Assembly: GCF_009905545.1 (NCBI RefSeq)
Contig: NZ_JAAALB010000002.1
Coordinates: 124,001-188,000, forward strand
Direction: 5' to 3'
Length of the DNA: 64,000 nucleotides
Source of the DNA: Cellulophaga sp. BC115SP
GTDB taxonomy: Bacteria > Bacteroidota > Bacteroidia > Cytophagales > Spirosomataceae
Shown: positions 62,836 through 64,000 of the stretch, piece after piece
Layout: every line of letters begins with the position of its first letter
How positions within the stretch are numbered: the first letter of the stretch is position 1
The notes under the pieces: generated by a model
What the model saw: the letters and a program-made list of their open reading frames with translations, nothing else
Databases searched by the model: none
Told to the model about the DNA's origin: nothing
Translations under genes and position numbers: made by a program

Positions 62836-62857
62836 TTTTCGGCATCGTTCCCGAAAA
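62836..62857. promoter_or_regulatory. candidate operator upstream of uxaB
   Basis: TTTTCGG, eight bases, CCGAAAA: perfect 7-bp arms, 144-165 bases before the uxaB start. It overlaps GCAATCGTTTTC, which has the central CG and half-sites expected of a LacI-family operator. No regulator gene is in the window. Confidence 0.4.
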
Positions 62858-62959
62858 TTATTCCCTCCGTCAATTTTCCATGACTTAGAGATATTACACT
62901 TAATCGTTCAGAAATTAGAATTTGTATTTTTTAAAGAATAGAAACTGTTGGAGTTTTTT

Positions 62960-63218
62960 GAGTGATGAGTTCTGAGTGAGGAGTTTTGAGTAGTAATGTT
63001 AAGTAATTCTCAATATTCATATTCACAACTCAGCACTGGAACAATGCGAAGGACTCTAAAACTGTCTATTTCGGATATCGGATGTGGGATTTTGGAAGTG
63101 TAATTGTCTATTTTTGTAAAAAATAAAGGTATTTTAATTTATTTCCGAAATCAGAAATCCAAAATCCGCAATTGTTGGAAATCCTCACTCACAATTCAAA
63201 ATTCACAACTCTGAACTC
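62960..63218. repeat. composite H1 element with outer GAGT/ACTC heptamer arms, copy h
   Basis: Outer left 62960-62994 is five exact 7-mers of GAGTnnn; outer right 63184-63218 is five exact 7-mers of nnnAyTC or nnnACTC type. Inner stem: 63068-63095 (ATnTnGG) against 63145-63172 (CnnAAAT). TGCGAAGGACT lies between layers on the left. It is the clearest two-layer example and fills the gap between the window's last two genes. Confidence 0.85.
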
Positions 63219-63226
63219 AAAAAAAA

Positions 63227-63255
63227 GGCGGTAGTAAGATATTCTCACCACCGCC
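63227..63255 (-). terminator. intrinsic terminator of the DUF4350-like gene
   Basis: On the minus strand GGCGGTGGTGAGA and TCTTACTACCGCC form the stem, followed by eight T residues. It lies seven bases after the stop codon. Confidence 0.85.
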
Positions 63256-63261
63256 CTTGAC

Positions 63262-64000
63262 TTACTTTTTAATGGTGGCTTGTTTTAGAAGCCATTCTGT
63301 TAGGTATTTAGCAGCTTTAAAGTTTTCGTATTGCAAAGGAAGACGTTTGCCATTGAGGTATTCGTTGTAAATCCAAGGGTCACCAAGGACAAATACTGTA
63401 CCTTTACCAACTTTGGCTGTTGCCATGATTACATCGCCACCTTCTTCCAAGATCGGTTTTGCTGGTGCTTTTGTTTCTAGGGTTACCAATTCTTTTACAT
63501 AAATTTTCTTCACATCCTTGAAAATTGGATGATTATTGAATTCAAATTTACCTTGCTCAAATTGATCATTTTTCACCATATTGCGGTTTTTATTGGTAAA
63601 ACTAATACCAAACGCCTTCGTCAATTGATTGAAATGCTTGATTTCAGCATTAGATGTATCATTGGCCAACAAAACCAATACACCACCTGCTTTTACCCAG
63701 TCAGAAATAACTTTTACGTCCTTCTCCTCAACATAGTTTGGTGCTGGAGTTTCTTTTGGCGTATCTGGGTCAACAATAATAAATACGCTCGCATTTTTCA
63801 AATTCTGAGCACTTGGCGCTTCTTCTAAAGTACCTAATTTAGCTCCATATTCATTGAAAACTTTCCCCCAAAGCGAGTATCCTGAATCCTTACGGTCGTA
63901 CCAAGTATAGTGATAGGTTTCTTTTTCACCAGTAAAACCTTTGCGATATTCACGGTTGAAGAAGTTATCTAACATAACTGTTTTACCCTTGCCAATCGAC
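63262..64000 (-). CDS. DUF4350/ThuA-like domain protein, C-terminal part
   Basis: The frame is open to the right edge with no start needed (the codons just before the internal ATG at 63975 read SIGKGKTV), so this is the C-terminal 246 residues or so of a larger protein. It begins with a ...VMLDNFFNREYRKGFTGEKE strand, then GYSLWGKVFNEYGAKLGTL, VFIIVDPDTPKETPAPNYVE, WVKAGGVLVLLANDTSNAE and KVGKGTVFVLGDPWIYNEYL. This glutamine-amidotransferase-like layout is one I have seen attached to or beside unsaturated rhamnogalacturonyl hydrolases (GH105) in Bacteroidota. That would fit the adjoining pectin/uronate genes, but the catalytic half is outside the window. Confidence 0.65.
   Translation of the reverse strand, partial: SIGKGKTVMLDNFFNREYRKGFTGEKETYHYTWYDRKDSGYSLWGKVFNEYGAKLGTLEEAPSAQNLKNASVFIIVDPDTPKETPAPNYVEEKDVKVISDWVKAGGVLVLLANDTSNAEIKHFNQLTKAFGISFTNKNRNMVKNDQFEQGKFEFNNHPIFKDVKKIYVKELVTLETKAPAKPILEEGGDVIMATAKVGKGTVFVLGDPWIYNEYLNGKRLPLQYENFKAAKYLTEWLLKQATIKK

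Overview
The window looks like a chromosomal segment of a Bacteroidota bacterium, most likely order Cytophagales (an inference from gene content; I ran no database search). It is AT-rich and carries a SusC/SusD pair, a lipoprotein form of TamA, the gene run miaB - sigma-54 activator - lptE - secG - groES - groEL, a DUF4199 gene, planctomycete-type cytochrome genes, and promoter boxes of the Bacteroidota form TAnnTTTG. No tRNA, rRNA, CRISPR array, transposase or phage gene was recognised.

Layout. 1-5.5 kb: end of a DNA/RNA endonuclease gene, an aldo/keto reductase, a SpoU RNA methylase, TamL, and a PH-domain membrane protein. 6-10.1 kb: an AcvB/VirJ-type hydrolase followed by MprF, a pairing that suggests making and breaking of lysyl-phosphatidylglycerol. 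10.4-17.8 kb: a four-gene block of c-type cytochrome/DUF1549/DUF1553, DUF1501, NHL propeller and DUF2231-cytochrome-LRR proteins. 18-18.8 kb: two tandem Cys-rich lipoproteins. 19-30 kb: a UPF1-like helicase and the housekeeping cluster miaB to groEL. 30.2-34.6 kb: accessory genes (FRG domain, small exported proteins, AraC regulator, muconolactone-isomerase-like protein, SRPBCC protein). 34.9-46.3 kb: a beta-glucan utilisation locus (susC, susD, GH16, a membrane-anchored LuxR-type regulator, GH5). 46.3-52 kb: pirin, DUF4199, a PQQ-like propeller protein and a large exported protein. 52.2-53.4 kb: nspC. 53.6-62.7 kb, minus strand: hexuronate catabolism (uxaB, uxaA, uxaC, kdgK, kdgA, exuT, kdgF), that is galacturonate or glucuronate through the altronate branch to pyruvate and glyceraldehyde-3-phosphate. 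A pectin-related DUF4350-like gene runs off the right edge.

The most unusual content lies between the genes. Many intergenic gaps hold long imperfect inverted repeats whose arms are tandem runs of degenerate 7-base units. Several sequence families share the same period of seven: (ATnTyGG)n paired with (CnnAAAT)n, (GAGTNNN)n paired with (NNNAyTC)n, (NGTTANN)n paired with (NNAyAAC)n, and (GCnTnnn)n paired with (nnnAGGC)n or (GCnTnnn)n. They occur in both orientations, are nested in one another, and sit inside apparent operons (susC/susD, groES/groEL, uxaB/uxaA, exuT/kdgF). A separate 86-bp triple-palindrome element punctuates the mprF, susD and pirin flanks. A second regulatory observation is an 11-bp direct repeat (ATGTTGGGGTA) found only upstream of susC and in the regulator/GH5 divergent region, each time followed by the same TACTTTTG promoter box. 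It is a good candidate operator for the polysaccharide locus.
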